A program made the position numbers and the translations under genes. 64,000 nt of DNA from an uncultured Dehalococcoidia bacterium (GTDB lineage: Bacteria; Chloroflexota; Dehalococcoidia; Lucifugimonadales; CAJWER01). The DNA lies in NCBI GenBank assembly GCA_958296115.1, contig OY282442.1, forward strand, positions 1,807,158 to 1,871,157, in the 5' to 3' direction. Every line of letters starts with the position of its first letter. Positions within the stretch are counted from its first letter, which is position 1. Positions 1-8,344 of this stretch are shown piece by piece. The notes beneath the pieces were generated by a model, which was not told the DNA's origin, made no database searches, and saw nothing but the letters and a program-made list of their open reading frames with translations.

Positions 1-51
1 AGCGTGGACTCCATCTTCTCCGAGATAGAGGGGCTTGGAGGCAAGCAATGA
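1..51 (+). CDS. rpoA: RNA polymerase alpha subunit, C-terminal end (partial)
   Basis: The window opens inside an open frame that ends at TGA 49-51 and overlaps the rplQ start codon (ATGA). Only 16 residues are present and they carry no diagnostic motif. The assignment rests on the conserved bacterial order rpoA-rplQ, so it is inferred from context. Confidence 0.55.
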   Translation, partial: SVDSIFSEIEGLGGKQ

Positions 52-401
52 GACACAGGCTGTCCGGAAGGAAGCTGTCCCGGCCCACGGCGCATCGCAT
101 GTCCATGCTGCGGACGGCGGTTACCGACCTCCTGCGCCACGAGTCCGTCAGGACCACCGAGCCCAAGGCCAAGGAGATAAGGCGGCTGGCCGAGAAGACG
201 ATCACCCGCGGCAAGAAGGGCGACCTCCACAACAGGCGCATGGCGTCCGCGTTCCTGACCGACGAGAAGGTCGTCCGCAAGCTCTTCGAAGAGCTGGGGC
301 CTCGCTACGAAGACAGGAACGGCGGTTACACTCGCATAGTCAAGATCGGCGCGCGCAAGGGCGACGCGGCCGAGATGGCCATCATAGAGCTGATGCCCTA
401 G
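48..401 (+). CDS. rplQ: 50S ribosomal protein L17
   Basis: Encodes 117 residues, the usual bacterial L17 length. The N-terminus begins MRHRLSGRKLSR, followed by the family segment around AHRMSMLRTAVTDLLRHE and the ENGGYTRI-like motif near the C-terminus (DRNGGYTRIVKIG). L17 is a large-subunit protein near the peptide exit tunnel. The start overlaps the preceding stop (ATGA), which implies translational coupling with rpoA. truA follows after 9 nt. Confidence 0.97.
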   Translation: MRHRLSGRKLSRPTAHRMSMLRTAVTDLLRHESVRTTEPKAKEIRRLAEKTITRGKKGDLHNRRMASAFLTDEKVVRKLFEELGPRYEDRNGGYTRIVKIGARKGDAAEMAIIELMP

Positions 402-410
402 CCGCGCGGA

Positions 411-1178
411 ATGAGGCTCGCCATGGTCGTAGAGTACGACGGCGCGGAGTACGGCGGCTTCCAGCGCCAGGCGAACGCGCCGTCCATACAGGAGGAGTTG
501 GAGAAGGCAATAGCAAGACTGACAGGGGAAGTGACCAGGGTCAGAGGCGCCGGCAGAACAGACGCCGGGGTCCATGCCAGGGGACAGGTCGCGGCGTTTG
601 ACACGTCGGCCCCCTACGGACCGGGTACCTTCGTGAGCGGCCTGAATCACCACCTGCCAGACGACATCGCGGTCAGGGAGGCATACGAGGTCGAGGACAC
701 GTTCGATCCGCGCCGAATGGCTGCGAGCCGGAGGTACGTGTACAGCATGGTAAGCGCGTCGGTCCGCTCGCCGCTGGCCCGTAGGTACGCCTACCAAGCG
801 CCTCCCGGGCTGGACGTGGAGGATATGCGCGGGGCCGCGCGGAGCTTCGTCGGCGTTCACGACTTCCGGCGCTTCAGCGGGCCGCTAGGCAGGCCCGGGG
901 CGAGCTCGGTCAGGGAGATATTCGAAGCGCGAATCCGCGAGCCGGGCAACGCGGTGGAGTTCGAGGTAGAGGGAAACGCCTTCCTCCCGCATATGGTCAG
1001 ACGCATGGCGGGGGCCTTGGTCGACGTTGGACGAGACCGCCTGACCAGGGCCGACGTGGAGAGGATGCTCGATGGTGAAGAGATAAAGGGAGCGGCGCGG
1101 ACCCTGCCGGCGCAGGGCCTGTGCCTCGTAGAAGTCAAGTACTCCGGGTTTCCGCCCGGTTCGGTGAAGGAGCAATGA
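411..1178 (+). CDS. truA: tRNA pseudouridine(38-40) synthase TruA
   Basis: A 255-residue TruA. The catalytic-Asp motif is clear in [14 protein letters not shown] near residues 45-58, and the N-terminal [20 protein letters not shown] is typical. It isomerises uridines 38-40 in the anticodon arm of tRNAs. It lies between rplQ and rplM, the common Gram-positive/Chloroflexota order, and its TGA overlaps the rplM ATG (ATGA at 1175-1178), so the two are likely translationally coupled. Confidence 0.97.
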   Translation: MRLAMVVEYDGAEYGGFQRQANAPSIQEELEKAIARLTGEVTRVRGAGRTDAGVHARGQVAAFDTSAPYGPGTFVSGLNHHLPDDIAVREAYEVEDTFDPRRMAASRRYVYSMVSASVRSPLARRYAYQAPPGLDVEDMRGAARSFVGVHDFRRFSGPLGRPGASSVREIFEARIREPGNAVEFEVEGNAFLPHMVRRMAGALVDVGRDRLTRADVERMLDGEEIKGAARTLPAQGLCLVEVKYSGFPPGSVKEQ

Positions 1179-1648
1179 CAACTAAATCAGAGACGACCAA
1201 GAAACCAGCCGACTCCGCCGCGTGGCACGTCGTGGACGCAGCCGGCAAGACACTCGGCAGGCTCGCCAGCGAAATCGCCGTGCTGCTCCAGGGCAAGCAC
1301 AACCCCGCATACGTAACATACCTGAACACGGGAGACTTCGTAGTGGTGATCAACGCCGAGAAGGTGCGAGTCACCGGCAAGAAGCTGGAGCAGAAGATAT
1401 ACTACCGCCACAGCGGCTACCACGGCGGCCTCACGGAACAGACCCTGTCCGCAGTCCTAGAGAAGCATCCCACCCGCGTGATTCGCGGCGCGGTCAAGGG
1501 TATGCTTCCAAAGAACACGCTGGGCAGGCGCATGTTGTCGCGCCTCAAGGTCTATGCCGGCGGCGCTCACCCCCACGAGGCCCAGACCAGCGCGAAAGGG
1601 AATGCGGCGAAGTCAGCCGCCAAGACAGCTAGGAGGGAGTCCAGTTGA
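1175..1648 (+). CDS. rplM: 50S ribosomal protein L13
   Basis: 157 residues from the ATG at 1175. A longer frame opens at 1121, but 1175 overlaps the truA stop and gives a normal L13 N-terminus after a short Thr/Lys-rich lead. Family signatures visible are [44 protein letters not shown] and [12 protein letters not shown]. The C-terminus carries a short Ala/Lys-rich extension. It is a large-subunit assembly protein, encoded with rpsI as usual. Confidence 0.97.
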   Translation: MTTKSETTKKPADSAAWHVVDAAGKTLGRLASEIAVLLQGKHNPAYVTYLNTGDFVVVINAEKVRVTGKKLEQKIYYRHSGYHGGLTEQTLSAVLEKHPTRVIRGAVKGMLPKNTLGRRMLSRLKVYAGGAHPHEAQTSAKGNAAKSAAKTARRESS

Positions 1649-2040
1649 CACAGCAGCACTACTATTACGGTACGGGCCGGCGCAAGACGGCCGTGGCAAG
1701 GGTCAGGCTCTACTCCGAGCGCGGACCGATAGTAATCAACGGCAAGGACATGGAGGAGCTATTCTCCTGGAAGTCCTGGCAGGACGAGATAACCGAGCCG
1801 TTCCGCGTGACGGGCACGCTGGGGCAGTTCAGGGTCGTCGCCAAGGTGTCGGGCGGCGGCATCACGGGACAGGCCGGCGCTATGCGCCACGGCATCTCCC
1901 GGGCACTGCTGGAAGCCGACCCGGCCCTCCGCCCAACCCTCAAGAGGGCAGGGCTTCTCACGCGCGACGCCCGTGAGAAGGAGAGCAAGAAGTACGGCCT
2001 CAAGCGCGCCCGCAAAGCCGAACAGTGGACCAAGCGGTAG
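1645..2040 (+). CDS. rpsI: 30S ribosomal protein S9
   Basis: 131 residues read from a TTG start at 1645-1647 that overlaps the rplM stop (TTGA). A strong Shine-Dalgarno (AGGAGGG, 1631-1637) supports this start. S9 hallmarks are [15 protein letters not shown] at the N-terminus, [19 protein letters not shown] in the middle, and the basic C-terminal tail ending in TKR that reaches the ribosomal P site. Last gene of the ribosomal operon; the next gene is unrelated. Confidence 0.97.
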   Translation: MTQQHYYYGTGRRKTAVARVRLYSERGPIVINGKDMEELFSWKSWQDEITEPFRVTGTLGQFRVVAKVSGGGITGQAGAMRHGISRALLEADPALRPTLKRAGLLTRDAREKESKKYGLKRARKAEQWTKR

Positions 2041-2077
2041 ACCTACAACACCTGATTCGCAAATAGGAGGCTGCCAG

Positions 2078-3814
2078 ATGAGCATGGAAGCGAGAAATCG
2101 GTCGATTCCTCAATGGTTCACCCGAATCCGAACGGGGCAGTTGGTGCTGCCCCGTTTCCAGCGTTATGAGAGTTGGGGACATGGTGAGGTGGTTACGCTT
2201 CTGGACTCGGTACTGCGCGGGCGGCCGGTCGGCGCCGCCTTGGTGCTTGCGATTGGGGACAAGGAGCCGTTTGAAAGCCGCCGGATGGCAGGCGCGCCTC
2301 GTCCAGTAGAACGTACAACGGAGCATCTGTTGGACGGACAGCAGCGGCTGACGGCGCTCTGGAAGGCTTTCACCAACGGCTACGAAAACCGGACCTACTT
2401 CGCTGTCCTGACAGAATCCGCTGACGAAGACGAGCCTCTTGCACATGGCGTCAGCCGCTGGATGAAGAACGGCCGGCACTATCCCCTCTGGGCTGATGAC
2501 CCGAGAGAGCAGCTGAATCGAGGCCTCGTGCCTATGCGCCTGCTACTTCCTGAAATAGAAGACGGTGAGGTTGTCAAGTGGTGTGATGAAGCAACCGACT
2601 CCATAGTAGAAGAGAGCCGCGTCAAGGAGCGGCACGTGGGAGTGCTTCGAAGTGCTGTACGGGAGGCGAACCTGCCTTTCTTGGAATTGCCGGTCGCAAC
2701 ACCTCCCCATGCGGCCATCGATGTGTTCATCAAGCATAATACGACGTCTGTGCGACTCACATCTTTCGACATCATCGTCGCTCAGCTCGAAGCCGCAACA
2801 GGTCAGTCGCTTCATGACCTCGAAAGTCAACTGCGCGTAATGGCGCCTGCCGCACAACGATATGTACATGTCCCGGACTTGGCTCTACGGGTTGCAGCGC
2901 TGCGCGAGAACCGCCCTCCAACAGAGTCTTCGTTCATGCGTTTGTCCATGCAACGGCTTTCGGATGACTGGAAGACTATAGAGTACGGCATCGCCGGGGC
3001 TGTCAGGTTTCTGGAAGAGGAAAAGATATTTGACAGTGAGCGATTGCCCACGGTTAACGTCGTGCCGGTGCTCGCCTCCATCTGGAGCCAGATGCCACAG
3101 GCGCTTGACGCGCACGGCCAGGCACGCACGTTGCTGCGGCAGTACTTGTGGCGCTCGTTCTTCACCGAGCGGTACGAACGGTCAGCGGCTACTGCTGCCT
3201 TCCAAGACCATCGCGGCTTGGTAGCTCGACTTGTTGAAGGTGAAGCAAACGCCCCCATCCCGATTCTTGACGACGCCTCGTTCCCGATTGCAGAAGTTGA
3301 AGAGTTGGCCAAGGCTCCATGGCCACGGAATCGCAACACCCTTGCTCGTGGCATACTAGCCGTTTCCATCCGAGGCGGTGGAATCGATCTCGCTGACGGC
3401 AGTCCTGTTAGCCGGGATTCGCTGTCCAAGCGTGAATACCATCACCTGTTCCCGGCCGCATTGCTCAAGAACGAAGGGAGTCTGGAAGAATCCGAAATCA
3501 ACTTGGCGCTGAACTGTGCCCTAGTGACCTGGAACACCAACCGAAACATCTCGGCGAAAGAGCCTGTGGCATACCTGCGTGAGCGCGTGAAACGCGCCCC
3601 CTTGGGCGAAGACCAAATTCGAAGCCGCCTTGGTTCGCATACCATTCCGTTCGCAGAGCTCAATGTGGGCGGCTATTCGGATATCGAAGACAGTGATGCG
3701 AGGTCCCGGAGAATCAAGGATGACTTTGAGCGATTCATCAATGCTCGAGCCGAAGCGGTTCATAAAGCCGTCGAGAAACTGTGTCGTGGCGAAGAGTGGA
3801 ACGGACTAGCCTAA
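2078..3814 (+). CDS. GmrSD-like DUF262/DUF1524 nuclease (single-gene type IV restriction/defence protein)
   Basis: 578 residues from ATG 2078, chosen because AGGAGG lies at 2065-2070; the open frame runs further upstream into rpsI. The N-terminal half has the DUF262 ParB-like motif LLDGQQRLT (about residues 84-92). The C-terminal part has the DUF1524 HNH-type motif EYHHLFP (about residue 452) and a conserved Asn-rich stretch (ALVTWNTNRNISAKEP). Proteins with both domains resemble fused GmrS and GmrD, which cleave modified phage DNA. The gene stands alone between the ribosomal operon and guaB3, and its codons look less GC-biased than the neighbours, suggesting acquisition. The modification it recognises cannot be told from sequence. 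Confidence 0.85.
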   Translation: MSMEARNRSIPQWFTRIRTGQLVLPRFQRYESWGHGEVVTLLDSVLRGRPVGAALVLAIGDKEPFESRRMAGAPRPVERTTEHLLDGQQRLTALWKAFTNGYENRTYFAVLTESADEDEPLAHGVSRWMKNGRHYPLWADDPREQLNRGLVPMRLLLPEIEDGEVVKWCDEATDSIVEESRVKERHVGVLRSAVREANLPFLELPVATPPHAAIDVFIKHNTTSVRLTSFDIIVAQLEAATGQSLHDLESQLRVMAPAAQRYVHVPDLALRVAALRENRPPTESSFMRLSMQRLSDDWKTIEYGIAGAVRFLEEEKIFDSERLPTVNVVPVLASIWSQMPQALDAHGQARTLLRQYLWRSFFTERYERSAATAAFQDHRGLVARLVEGEANAPIPILDDASFPIAEVEELAKAPWPRNRNTLARGILAVSIRGGGIDLADGSPVSRDSLSKREYHHLFPAALLKNEGSLEESEINLALNCALVTWNTNRNISAKEPVAYLRERVKRAPLGEDQIRSRLGSHTIPFAELNVGGYSDIEDSDARSRRIKDDFERFINARAEAVHKAVEKLCRGEEWNGLA

Positions 3815-3836
3815 CTTCAAGGCGAAGGACCGCCCC

Positions 3837-4982
3837 CTAATACGTGCCCTGCTCCAGCTGATGGCGCTTGCCCTCGGTCTTGATGGACGGGGCGATGATG
3901 ATGTCGGCGGAATGCATGTCGCGTATGTCGAAGGCCCCGATCATGCTCATGCAGACCTCCAGCGCCCCCATCAAGTTCTGGGTGCCGTCGGTCTTGGACG
4001 TCGGGCCGTACAGTATCTCTTCGAGCGAGCCTGTAACCCCCACGTCCACGCGGACCCCTCGCGGCAGGGCTGGATGCGGGCTTGCCATGCCCCAGTTGTG
4101 GCCCCTGCCCGGCGCCTCCTCTGACTGCGCCAGCGGCGTGCCTATCATCACGGCATCCGCGCCGCAGGCGAACGCCTTGCACATGTCGCCTCCGGTCCGG
4201 ATGCCCCCGTCGGTGATTATCGGCACGTAGCGCCCCGTTCGGCGGTGGTGCTCGTCCCTGGCGGCGGCGCAATCAATGGTGGCGGTCACCTGCGGAACGC
4301 CCACGCCTGTAACCTCGCGGGTCGTGCAGGCCGCCCCTGGGCCGATGCCGACCAGGACGCCGTGAATGCCCGCCTCCATCAATTCCAAGGCCACGTCGTA
4401 GGATACGCAGTTCCCGACCAGGACCGGGACGTTGATGGTCTCCAGCAGGTCCGAGAAGACCAGGCCGCGCTTGCTCTTCGAGACGTGCCGCGCCGTCGTC
4501 ACCGTGGACTGGACTACGATGGTGTCGGCCCCCGCCTCGACGGCGACGGGAGCCAGCCGCTTCGTGCTTGCCGGGGTAACGGAAACGGCGCACTTGGCGC
4601 CGCTGGACTTGATCTCCTCGACCCTCTCCCCGACCAGCTCCTCCCTGATAGGGGCCGTATACACCCGCTGGAGGACGTTGGTCGCCTCCTCCTTGGGCGC
4701 GTCTATGATTTCGCCAAGCATCGCGTCCGGGTCGTCGTACCTGGTCTGGACGCCTTCCAAGTTCATGACCGCCAGGCCGCCCAGGTCGTCGAACTTGGCG
4801 GCGAACGAGGGGGAGACGATTGCGTCCATCGCGGCGGCGAGGATGGGCATGGTCATCGTCATGCCGTCGATGGAGAACTCCGTGGTCGTCTGGTCCGGAT
4901 TGATGGTGACGGACCCGGGCGCAATCGCGATCTCATCGAAGCCATAGGCCCGTCGGGCCTCTTTGAACCTGGGGGCCTCCAT
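3837..4982 (-). CDS. guaB3: GuaB3-family IMP dehydrogenase-related protein
   Basis: 381 residues, a single IMPDH/GMPR TIM barrel without CBS domains, as in GuaB3 of Actinobacteria and Chloroflexota. The active-site Cys loop is [20 protein letters not shown] (Cys219). The phosphate-binding segment is [24 protein letters not shown]. The start is supported by GAGGAGG on the minus strand about 8 nt upstream and by a good promoter at 5012-5040. Canonical GuaB catalyses IMP to XMP; the exact role of GuaB3 is less settled. It is transcribed alone, divergently from the glycosidase-like cluster. Confidence 0.9.
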   Translation of the reverse strand: MEAPRFKEARRAYGFDEIAIAPGSVTINPDQTTTEFSIDGMTMTMPILAAAMDAIVSPSFAAKFDDLGGLAVMNLEGVQTRYDDPDAMLGEIIDAPKEEATNVLQRVYTAPIREELVGERVEEIKSSGAKCAVSVTPASTKRLAPVAVEAGADTIVVQSTVTTARHVSKSKRGLVFSDLLETINVPVLVGNCVSYDVALELMEAGIHGVLVGIGPGAACTTREVTGVGVPQVTATIDCAAARDEHHRRTGRYVPIITDGGIRTGGDMCKAFACGADAVMIGTPLAQSEEAPGRGHNWGMASPHPALPRGVRVDVGVTGSLEEILYGPTSKTDGTQNLMGALEVCMSMIGAFDIRDMHSADIIIAPSIKTEGKRHQLEQGTY

Positions 4983-5011
4983 GCCTGCCGCCTCCTCGAG
5001 AGTTGCCGCGA

Positions 5012-5040
5012 ATTATAATCAGTCGCAAAGGGACGGTCAA
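5012..5040 (-). promoter_or_regulatory. sigma70-type promoter for guaB3
   Basis: On the minus strand TTGACC (5040-5035) is followed after 17 nt by a perfect TATAAT (5017-5012). It lies about 30 nt upstream of the guaB3 ATG, with the Shine-Dalgarno in between. Both elements and the spacing are seen directly. Confidence 0.75.
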
Positions 5041-5057
5041 GAAAATGCTCGCGTCCC

Positions 5058-5076
5058 GTAACTGTTCCGAAGTTAC
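5058..5076. promoter_or_regulatory. operator-like inverted repeat between divergent promoters
   Basis: GTAACT and AGTTAC form 6-bp arms around a 7-nt centre. An overlapping pair, AACTGT and ACAGTT (5060-5080), gives a second symmetry. It sits between the guaB3 promoter and the extended -10 upstream of the glycosidase-like genes, where a regulator could act. No regulator gene is adjacent, so this is only a candidate. Confidence 0.3.
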
Positions 5077-5097
5077 AGTTTGCGCATAGATATGGCA

Positions 5098-5106
5098 TGC
5101 TATACC
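5098..5106 (+). promoter_or_regulatory. putative extended -10 promoter of the glycosidase-like cluster
   Basis: TGC TATACC forms an extended -10 element about 31 nt upstream of ATG 5137. No convincing -35 is present at 16-18 nt; TTTGCG is the nearest. AGGAGG at 5127-5132 follows as ribosome binding site. Confidence 0.4.
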
Positions 5107-5136
5107 CTTCTGGCAGGACAGGCGCTAGGAGGATCC

Positions 5137-6099
5137 ATGAACACGACAGCTGACGAGAGACGGAGAGAGATACTAGCTCAGCCCAGCGCGATGAAGGAGG
5201 TGTACGGACCCGACCAGGATACCGTGAATCCTCACACAATCGTGCGCGGTCCCGACGCCTGGCACCTCTTCTATGGGCCGTGGCCCGGAAGTCACAACCG
5301 CGAGAAGAGGCATGCGACCTCGCAGGATCTGGTTGTCTGGGAAAGGCAGCAGCCCGTGCTCCTCCCCGGTGCCCCAGGCGACTGCGACCGCAGGGAGAAC
5401 GGCGAGGCGAGCGTAGTCAGACACGACGGCCGGTGGCACATGATCTACTCGTGCAGGCCTACGACTGCCTCCAGCCGACGTTTCGCGCTGGCGGTCTCCG
5501 ACGATCTGTGGCGCTGGGAGAAGGTGCCCGGTGACGGCACCCCCGTATTCATTCCTAACTCGAACTGGTCTGGGTGGACAGAGGAGGGGGTGCTGGAGTG
5601 CAAGGACCCCTGGGTCATTCCGTATGAGGGCCGGTTCCTGATGTACTTCGTCAGCCAGAACAGGTGGGGCGACTCGTGCCTCGCCCTCGCCGAGTCTTCC
5701 GACATGGTCCACTGGGAGGATCGGGGGCCGCTGATGGTCTTCCACCGAATCGAGAATCCGATCCAAGGCCCGTCGGGCTTCGAGGTCCCAAGGGTCGTCA
5801 TGCACGACGGCAAGTACTACCTGTTCGTGATGAACTTCTGGGGCCTCCAGTACGCCTCCGGCGACGACCCGTTCCACTTCGGCGAGTGGCGGGTGCTGGG
5901 CCCGTGGCACGGCTCCAGCGTCTTCAGCGACGACCAAGACCGCTGGTACATCACCCACACCCTTCGACCGTTCGGCAAGCCGTCCACCTCACCGCCCTTG
6001 CTCGAACCGCTCCGGGGCCTCTACATCGGCGGGATAGTGTGGAGCGAAGGCGTGCCCGTTCCCGTCGACCTGGGCGATGTCCTGGAGAGACACGAATAG
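5137..6099 (+). CDS. Five-bladed beta-propeller glycosidase-like protein (GH32/43/117/130-type), copy 1
   Basis: 320 residues from ATG 5137, set by AGGAGG four bases upstream. The sequence is rich in propeller-blade motifs such as WHLFY, WHMIYSC, RRFALAVSDDLWRWEK, YYLFVMNFWGLQYA and RWYITHTLRPFGKPS, typical of the arabinanase/levansucrase/invertase superfamily. There is no signal peptide, so it should be cytoplasmic. It is the first of three tandem paralogues with the same length and ending (SEGVPVPVDLGDV). Substrate and exact GH family cannot be assigned. Putative acidic residues (WEDRGPL, ECKDPW) recur in all three. The downstream binding-protein gene suggests work on an imported glycoside or related compound. 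Confidence 0.75.
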   Translation: MNTTADERRREILAQPSAMKEVYGPDQDTVNPHTIVRGPDAWHLFYGPWPGSHNREKRHATSQDLVVWERQQPVLLPGAPGDCDRRENGEASVVRHDGRWHMIYSCRPTTASSRRFALAVSDDLWRWEKVPGDGTPVFIPNSNWSGWTEEGVLECKDPWVIPYEGRFLMYFVSQNRWGDSCLALAESSDMVHWEDRGPLMVFHRIENPIQGPSGFEVPRVVMHDGKYYLFVMNFWGLQYASGDDPFHFGEWRVLGPWHGSSVFSDDQDRWYITHTLRPFGKPSTSPPLLEPLRGLYIGGIVWSEGVPVPVDLGDVLERHE

Positions 6100-6144
6100 G
6101 GCGCGGCAAGACCTCACCGAGGTTCAGCGAATGGCAAGGCCGAG

Positions 6145-7104
6145 ATGACACCAGCGGAGCGAAGGCGAGAAATACTCGGCCAGCCCAGCGCGATGAAGGA
6201 TGTATACGCGCCGGCCGACCACTACGTGAACGGCCACGTGATACTGCGGCGTCCTGACGGCTGGCACCTGTTCTACCATCCTATGGAGCCGTATCCTCCC
6301 AGCAACAGGATCCTGCACGCGACCTCCGACGACCTGCTGACGTGGACTCCACACGGGCCAACTGTTGAGGCAGGCGGTCCAAGCGACTGCGACGCCCATG
6401 AGATAGGCGACTGCGCCATCATGGAGCACAAGGGCCGCTGGTATCTGCTATACCAAGCTAGGCCTGCTCCGTCCACCAGCCGACGCTTCGCCCTGGCCGT
6501 CTCCGACGACCTCTACCACTGGACCAAGGCGCCAGGCGACGGCTCGTCCATCTTCACACCCCACCCGAGCTGGTCAGGGTGGCAAGAAGAGGGGGTCTTG
6601 GAGTGCAAGGGCCCCTTCCTCTTCCGGCACGAGGGCCGGTACCTCATGTACTACAGCTCCGAGAGCAAATGGGGCGACTCGTGCATCGCCCTGGCCACGT
6701 CGGAAGACCTGGTCCACTGGGAGGATGAAGGCCCCTTCATCACCGCTCACAGGATTGAAAACCCGATCGCGGGACCTTCGGGGTTCGAGTGCCCAAGAGT
6801 AGTCGAGCACGGTGGCAAGTACTATCTGTTCGTGATGTACTTCTGGGGCCTTCAGTACGCTGTAGGCGACGACCCGTATCACTTTGGCCCCTGGCAGGTC
6901 ATAGGTCCGTGGCACGCGGCCACGATCTTCAGCGACGGCGAGGACCGCTGGTACATTACGCACGCCTATCGTCCCTTTGGCAAGCCGTCGGTGAAGGGCA
7001 GATTCCGCGAACCCCACAAGGGTCTGTACATCGGCGGGTTGGTGTGGAGCGAGGGCGTGCCTGTTCCCGTCGACCTGGGCGATGTCCTGGAGAAACCCGA
7101 GTAG
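6145..7104 (+). CDS. Five-bladed beta-propeller glycosidase-like protein, copy 2
   Basis: 319 residues and the most diverged of the three tandem copies, for example MKDVYAPADHYVNGHV where copies 1 and 3 have MKEVYGPDQDTVNPH. All blade motifs are kept (GWHLFYHP, RRFALAVSDDLYHWTK, YYLFVMYFWGLQYAVGDDP, RWYITHAYRPFGKPS). The 45-nt spacers before copies 2 and 3 are nearly the same, so the duplication unit included intergenic DNA. No strong Shine-Dalgarno precedes it, so translation may depend on the upstream gene. Same superfamily assignment and same uncertainty about substrate as copy 1. Confidence 0.75.
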   Translation: MTPAERRREILGQPSAMKDVYAPADHYVNGHVILRRPDGWHLFYHPMEPYPPSNRILHATSDDLLTWTPHGPTVEAGGPSDCDAHEIGDCAIMEHKGRWYLLYQARPAPSTSRRFALAVSDDLYHWTKAPGDGSSIFTPHPSWSGWQEEGVLECKGPFLFRHEGRYLMYYSSESKWGDSCIALATSEDLVHWEDEGPFITAHRIENPIAGPSGFECPRVVEHGGKYYLFVMYFWGLQYAVGDDPYHFGPWQVIGPWHAATIFSDGEDRWYITHAYRPFGKPSVKGRFREPHKGLYIGGLVWSEGVPVPVDLGDVLEKPE

Positions 7105-7148
7105 GGCGCGACAGACCTCACCGAGGTTCAGAGAATGGCAAGGCCGAG

Positions 7149-8114
7149 ATGACTCCAGCGGAGCGAAGGCGAGAAATACTCGCCCAGCCCAGCGCGATGA
7201 AGGAGGTGTACGGGCCCGACCAGGACACCGTGAACCCCCACATGATCATACGCGGGCCGGATGCCTGGCACCTCTTCTACGGGTCGAGACCCGGAGCGCA
7301 GAACGCCGTCATAAGTCACGCGGCGTCGGACGACCTCCTCATCTGGACCAGGCAGGATCCGGCCCTGCGCCGCGGCGGCCCCGGTGATTGTGACGCGCGA
7401 GAGATTGCCGATAGCTGTGTCGTGGAGCATCGAGGACGCTGGTACATGGTGTACCAATGCACCCCAAGCCGCGCGGCCAGCCGGCGATTCGCCCTGGCGG
7501 TCTCCGACGACCTATGGCGATGGGAGAAGCTGCCCGGCGATGGCTCCCATATATTCACACCGGCCCCGAGCTGGTCAGGGTGGACCGAAGAGGGAGTGCT
7601 GGAGTGCAAGGCCCCGTGGGTCATCCGGCACGAGGGACGGTTCCTGATGTACTTCAATGGCGAGAACAGGTGGGGCGACTCGTGCATCGCGCTCGCCGAG
7701 TCCGCCGACCTGCTCCACTGGGAGGACCGCGGCCCTCTTATAACGACGCGCCGGATCGAGAACCCGATCCAGGGCCCGTCGGGATTCGAGGCTCCCAGGA
7801 TAGTCGTGCGCGATGGCAAGTTCTACCTGTTCGTGATGCATTTCTGGGGTCTTCAGTACGCCATAGGCGACGACCCGTTCCATTTTGGTCCCTGGCAGGC
7901 GCTGGGGCCGTGGCACGCCCCCGTAATTTTCAGTGACGACCAAGACCGATGGTACATCACCCACGCGCTCCGTCCCTTCGGTAAGCCCTCCACCAAGTCC
8001 CCGTTGCTGGAACCGCTTCGGGGTCTTTACATCGGCGGGCTGGTATGGAGTGAGGGAGTGCCTGTTCCCGTCGATTTGGGTGACGTGATACAGGTTCGTT
8101 CTCCTCTCCCTTGA
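7149..8114 (+). CDS. Five-bladed beta-propeller glycosidase-like protein, copy 3
   Basis: 321 residues from ATG 7149, the position matching the starts of copies 1 and 2. Its open frame extends much further upstream but only antisense-like filler is encoded there. It is closer to copy 1 than to copy 2 (shared PSAMKEVYGPDQDTVNPH). The C-terminus departs from its sisters after VDLGDV: the final residues and stop are encoded by a dispersed palindromic repeat (8100-8141) that replaced the original ending. Cytoplasmic, with no signal peptide. Likely co-transcribed with copies 1 and 2. Confidence 0.75.
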   Translation: MTPAERRREILAQPSAMKEVYGPDQDTVNPHMIIRGPDAWHLFYGSRPGAQNAVISHAASDDLLIWTRQDPALRRGGPGDCDAREIADSCVVEHRGRWYMVYQCTPSRAASRRFALAVSDDLWRWEKLPGDGSHIFTPAPSWSGWTEEGVLECKAPWVIRHEGRFLMYFNGENRWGDSCIALAESADLLHWEDRGPLITTRRIENPIQGPSGFEAPRIVVRDGKFYLFVMHFWGLQYAIGDDPFHFGPWQALGPWHAPVIFSDDQDRWYITHALRPFGKPSTKSPLLEPLRGLYIGGLVWSEGVPVPVDLGDVIQVRSPLP

Positions 8115-8141
8115 CGGGTGAGCGATAGGGTGAAGGTGATT
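8100..8141 (+). repeat. Dispersed palindromic repeat (family R1), degenerate, overlapping a gene end
   Basis: Shares the R1 core CTCTCCCTTGACGGG followed by a degraded AGGGTGA-AGGTG tail. It overlaps the last codons and TGA stop of the third glycosidase-like gene. Confidence 0.7.
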
Positions 8142-8203
8142 GGCCATTCATGGCGGAGTCAAACCCGAAATGGGCATTAGCGCCCCGAATTTCCCCCGGG
8201 AGG

Positions 8204-8231
8204 TTGACAATCGTGCTTGCTGGTGTATCAT
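8204..8231 (+). promoter_or_regulatory. sigma70-type promoter for the substrate-binding lipoprotein gene
   Basis: A perfect TTGACA (8204-8209) is followed after 16 nt by TATCAT (8226-8231). It lies about 110 nt upstream of ATG 8345, leaving a leader of roughly 105 nt. This gives the binding-protein gene its own promoter, separate from the glycosidase-like cluster. Confidence 0.6.
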
Positions 8232-8344
8232 TCTGCCTTCAGAGAGTTGATTTGCGTATAGTTGCAAGGACTTGGGGAGAGGGAGGGGCGTTCGGGATAA
8301 GGATGACCTTAAAAAGTACGAATTGCGATAGATGGAGGGTCCAA

